NCBI GenBank assembly: GCA_002292955.1
Contig: DBCH01000133.1
Coordinates: forward strand, 992 to 7,384
Source of the DNA: Microbacteriaceae bacterium UBA963
GTDB lineage: Bacteria; Actinomycetota; Actinomycetes; Actinomycetales; Microbacteriaceae
Length of the DNA: 6,393 nt
Direction: 5' to 3'
Position 1 is the stretch's first letter, and every line of letters starts with the position of its first letter. The position numbers and the translations under genes are program-made. The notes below the pieces were generated by a model. The model did no database searches, had not been told where the DNA came from, and was given only the letters and a program-made list of their open reading frames with translations. Positions 5,445 to 6,393 of the stretch are shown one piece after another.

Positions 5445-5454
5445 AGGTCGCCGT

Positions 5455-6393
5455 CTAGCGCGATCCGGTCTGCACCCGACGACGCTGGCTGGCCGGACGC
5501 GACTGGGTGCGCTGTGAACCATCGCCACCATTTCGCGCAGAGGTGCCGGGACGACTGGAGCCTTCGTGTCCTGAGCGGTCGTGTCGTGAGCGATCGTGTG
5601 CGGTGCGGTCGCTACCCGTGCGCTGTCCACCAGCGCGTGGGCTGTCAGACCGGGCGCCTCCCGAGCGGGCCGCGCGCTTGCGCTGCGCGTTGGCTCCGGT
5701 GGATGTTCCCGTGCGCTGCGGCGCGGCCGCACGAGGTGCGGGCTTGACGTACTCGGCCACGTCACCGATCAGGGCAACAACTTCGGGGGACGACGCCGTG
5801 ACCTGCGTGGGCGTGACCGTGATGGCGGCCTTCTTAAGCAGAGCGGCCAAATCCTTCTTCTGAGTGGGTAGGCAGATGGTTACGACGTCGCCATCGCTGC
5901 CAGCACGCGCCGTGCGACCCGAGCGGTGTAGGTACGCCTTGTGCTCCATGGGCGGATCCACGTGAATCACGAGCTCGATGTCGTCCACGTGAACTCCACG
6001 CGCCGCCACGTCGGTGGCCACAAGCACTTTGACGGCGCCAGACGAGAACGCCGCGAGGTTGCGGTCACGAGCGGGCTGCGACAGGTTTCCGTGCAGGTCA
6101 ACCGACGGGATGCCCGCGGCGGTGAGTGCCTGCGCCAGTTTCTTGGCGTGGTGCTTGGTGCGCATAAACAGGATGCGACGTCCGCTGCCCGAAGCGAGCG
6201 ACTGAACCAACTGCTTCTTGGATTCCGCGGTGGGCGTTTCGAACACGTGGTGCGTCATTGCCGCAACGGGCGAGTTGGCCTCGTCAACCGAGTGCATCAC
6301 CTCGTTCTGGAGGAAACGCTTCACGAGCTTGTCCACGCCATTGTCGAGAGTGGCGCTAAACAGCAGGCGCTGACCTCCCTGCGGCGTGGCGTT
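5455..6393 (-). CDS. DEAD-box RNA helicase, C-terminal part (5' end outside window)
   Basis: The visible 312 residues are the C-terminal part of a DEAD-box (superfamily 2) ATP-dependent RNA helicase. Such enzymes unwind RNA in ribosome assembly, mRNA decay or cold adaptation. Motif III, SAT, is at fragment residues 13-15, in LLFSATLDN. The second RecA-like domain follows, with motif IV RRILFMRTK (72-80), motif V ATDVAARG (126-133) and motif VI HRSGRTARAG (156-165). HVDPP lies between motifs V and VI. Motifs Q, I and II lie beyond the right edge. After about residue 219 comes a ~93-residue low-complexity tail rich in Arg, Ser, Gly and Ala, typical of RNA-binding tails in RhlE/DeaD-like helicases. 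It contains a short tandem repeat. The frame is open to the edge of the window, so the GTG at 6336 is internal and not the start. The gene is convergent with the channel gene. Confidence 0.95.
   Translation of the reverse strand, partial: NATPQGGQRLLFSATLDNGVDKLVKRFLQNEVMHSVDEANSPVAAMTHHVFETPTAESKKQLVQSLASGSGRRILFMRTKHHAKKLAQALTAAGIPSVDLHGNLSQPARDRNLAAFSSGAVKVLVATDVAARGVHVDDIELVIHVDPPMEHKAYLHRSGRTARAGSDGDVVTICLPTQKKDLAALLKKAAITVTPTQVTASSPEVVALIGDVAEYVKPAPRAAAPQRTGTSTGANAQRKRAARSGGARSDSPRAGGQRTGSDRTAHDRSRHDRSGHEGSSRPGTSARNGGDGSQRTQSRPASQRRRVQTGSR
5566..5610 (-). repeat. Three tandem 15-bp units in the helicase tail
   Basis: On the plus strand the units are GTGTCCTGAGCGGTC, GTGTCGTGAGCGATC and GTGTGCGGTGCGGTC. 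They keep the reading frame and encode five-residue steps of the form (T/H)-(A/D/E)-... such as HDRSR and HDRSG in the Arg/Ser-rich tail of the helicase. Divergence between units indicates an old slippage expansion. The repeat changes tail length without altering the helicase core. Confidence 0.6.

Noticed and set aside
5337..5747. Plus-strand open frames across the end of the channel gene and the helicase tail
   Set aside because: The region is explained by the channel C-terminus and the Arg/Ser-rich helicase tail. Low-complexity GC-rich tails leave opposite frames open by chance.

Overview
The window is high-GC bacterial DNA with short convergent and divergent gene spacing. It has actinobacterial-type proteins: a CEOS/AlaDH-like dehydrogenase, a LIP-type hydrolase and a DEAD-box helicase with an Arg/Ser/Gly tail. 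An actinobacterium, perhaps Microbacteriaceae, is the best guess. That is inference from protein style, since no taxonomic marker is present.

Layout from left to right. At 1-493 lies a degenerate HigB-HigA toxin-antitoxin locus. A promoter-like TATAAT and a perfect 10-bp palindrome precede a GTG-started HigB reading frame that stops after 45 codons. The complete antitoxin gene higA overlaps that stop. At 623-1804 is a 393-residue NAD(P)-dependent opine/alanine-dehydrogenase-like enzyme, annotated in this superfamily as N5-(carboxyethyl)ornithine synthase, followed by a good rho-independent terminator. Converging on it from the right is a TetR-family repressor (1932-2711, minus strand).

The 451 bases between the TetR start and the next gene (2712-3162) hold no intact gene. 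They contain a candidate TetR operator next to the repressor promoter, and the last ~44 codons of a MacB/FtsX-type ABC transporter permease on the minus strand. A short plus-strand frame with one membrane helix and a small hairpin follow. This looks like a scar left by loss of transporter genes.

At 3163-5424 two plus-strand genes sit 54 bases apart and may be co-transcribed. The first is an intracellular secretory-lipase-family alpha/beta hydrolase with a recognisable Ser-Asp-His triad. The second is a two-helix-plus-pore ion-channel-like membrane protein whose selectivity-filter position lacks the potassium-channel GYG signature and which carries a ~220-residue cytoplasmic domain. The hydrolase is divergent from the TetR gene, so TetR control of the hydrolase/channel pair is a reasonable hypothesis, though nothing in the sequence proves it. 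A DEAD-box RNA helicase gene runs in from the right edge on the minus strand and ends 30 bases from the channel gene.

I see no CRISPR array, tRNA, rRNA, insertion sequence or obvious defence island. The most unusual items are the toxin-truncated higBA locus, the non-canonical channel filter with its cytoplasmic domain, and the gene-remnant scar. I do not see convincing evidence of a wholly new multi-gene system.
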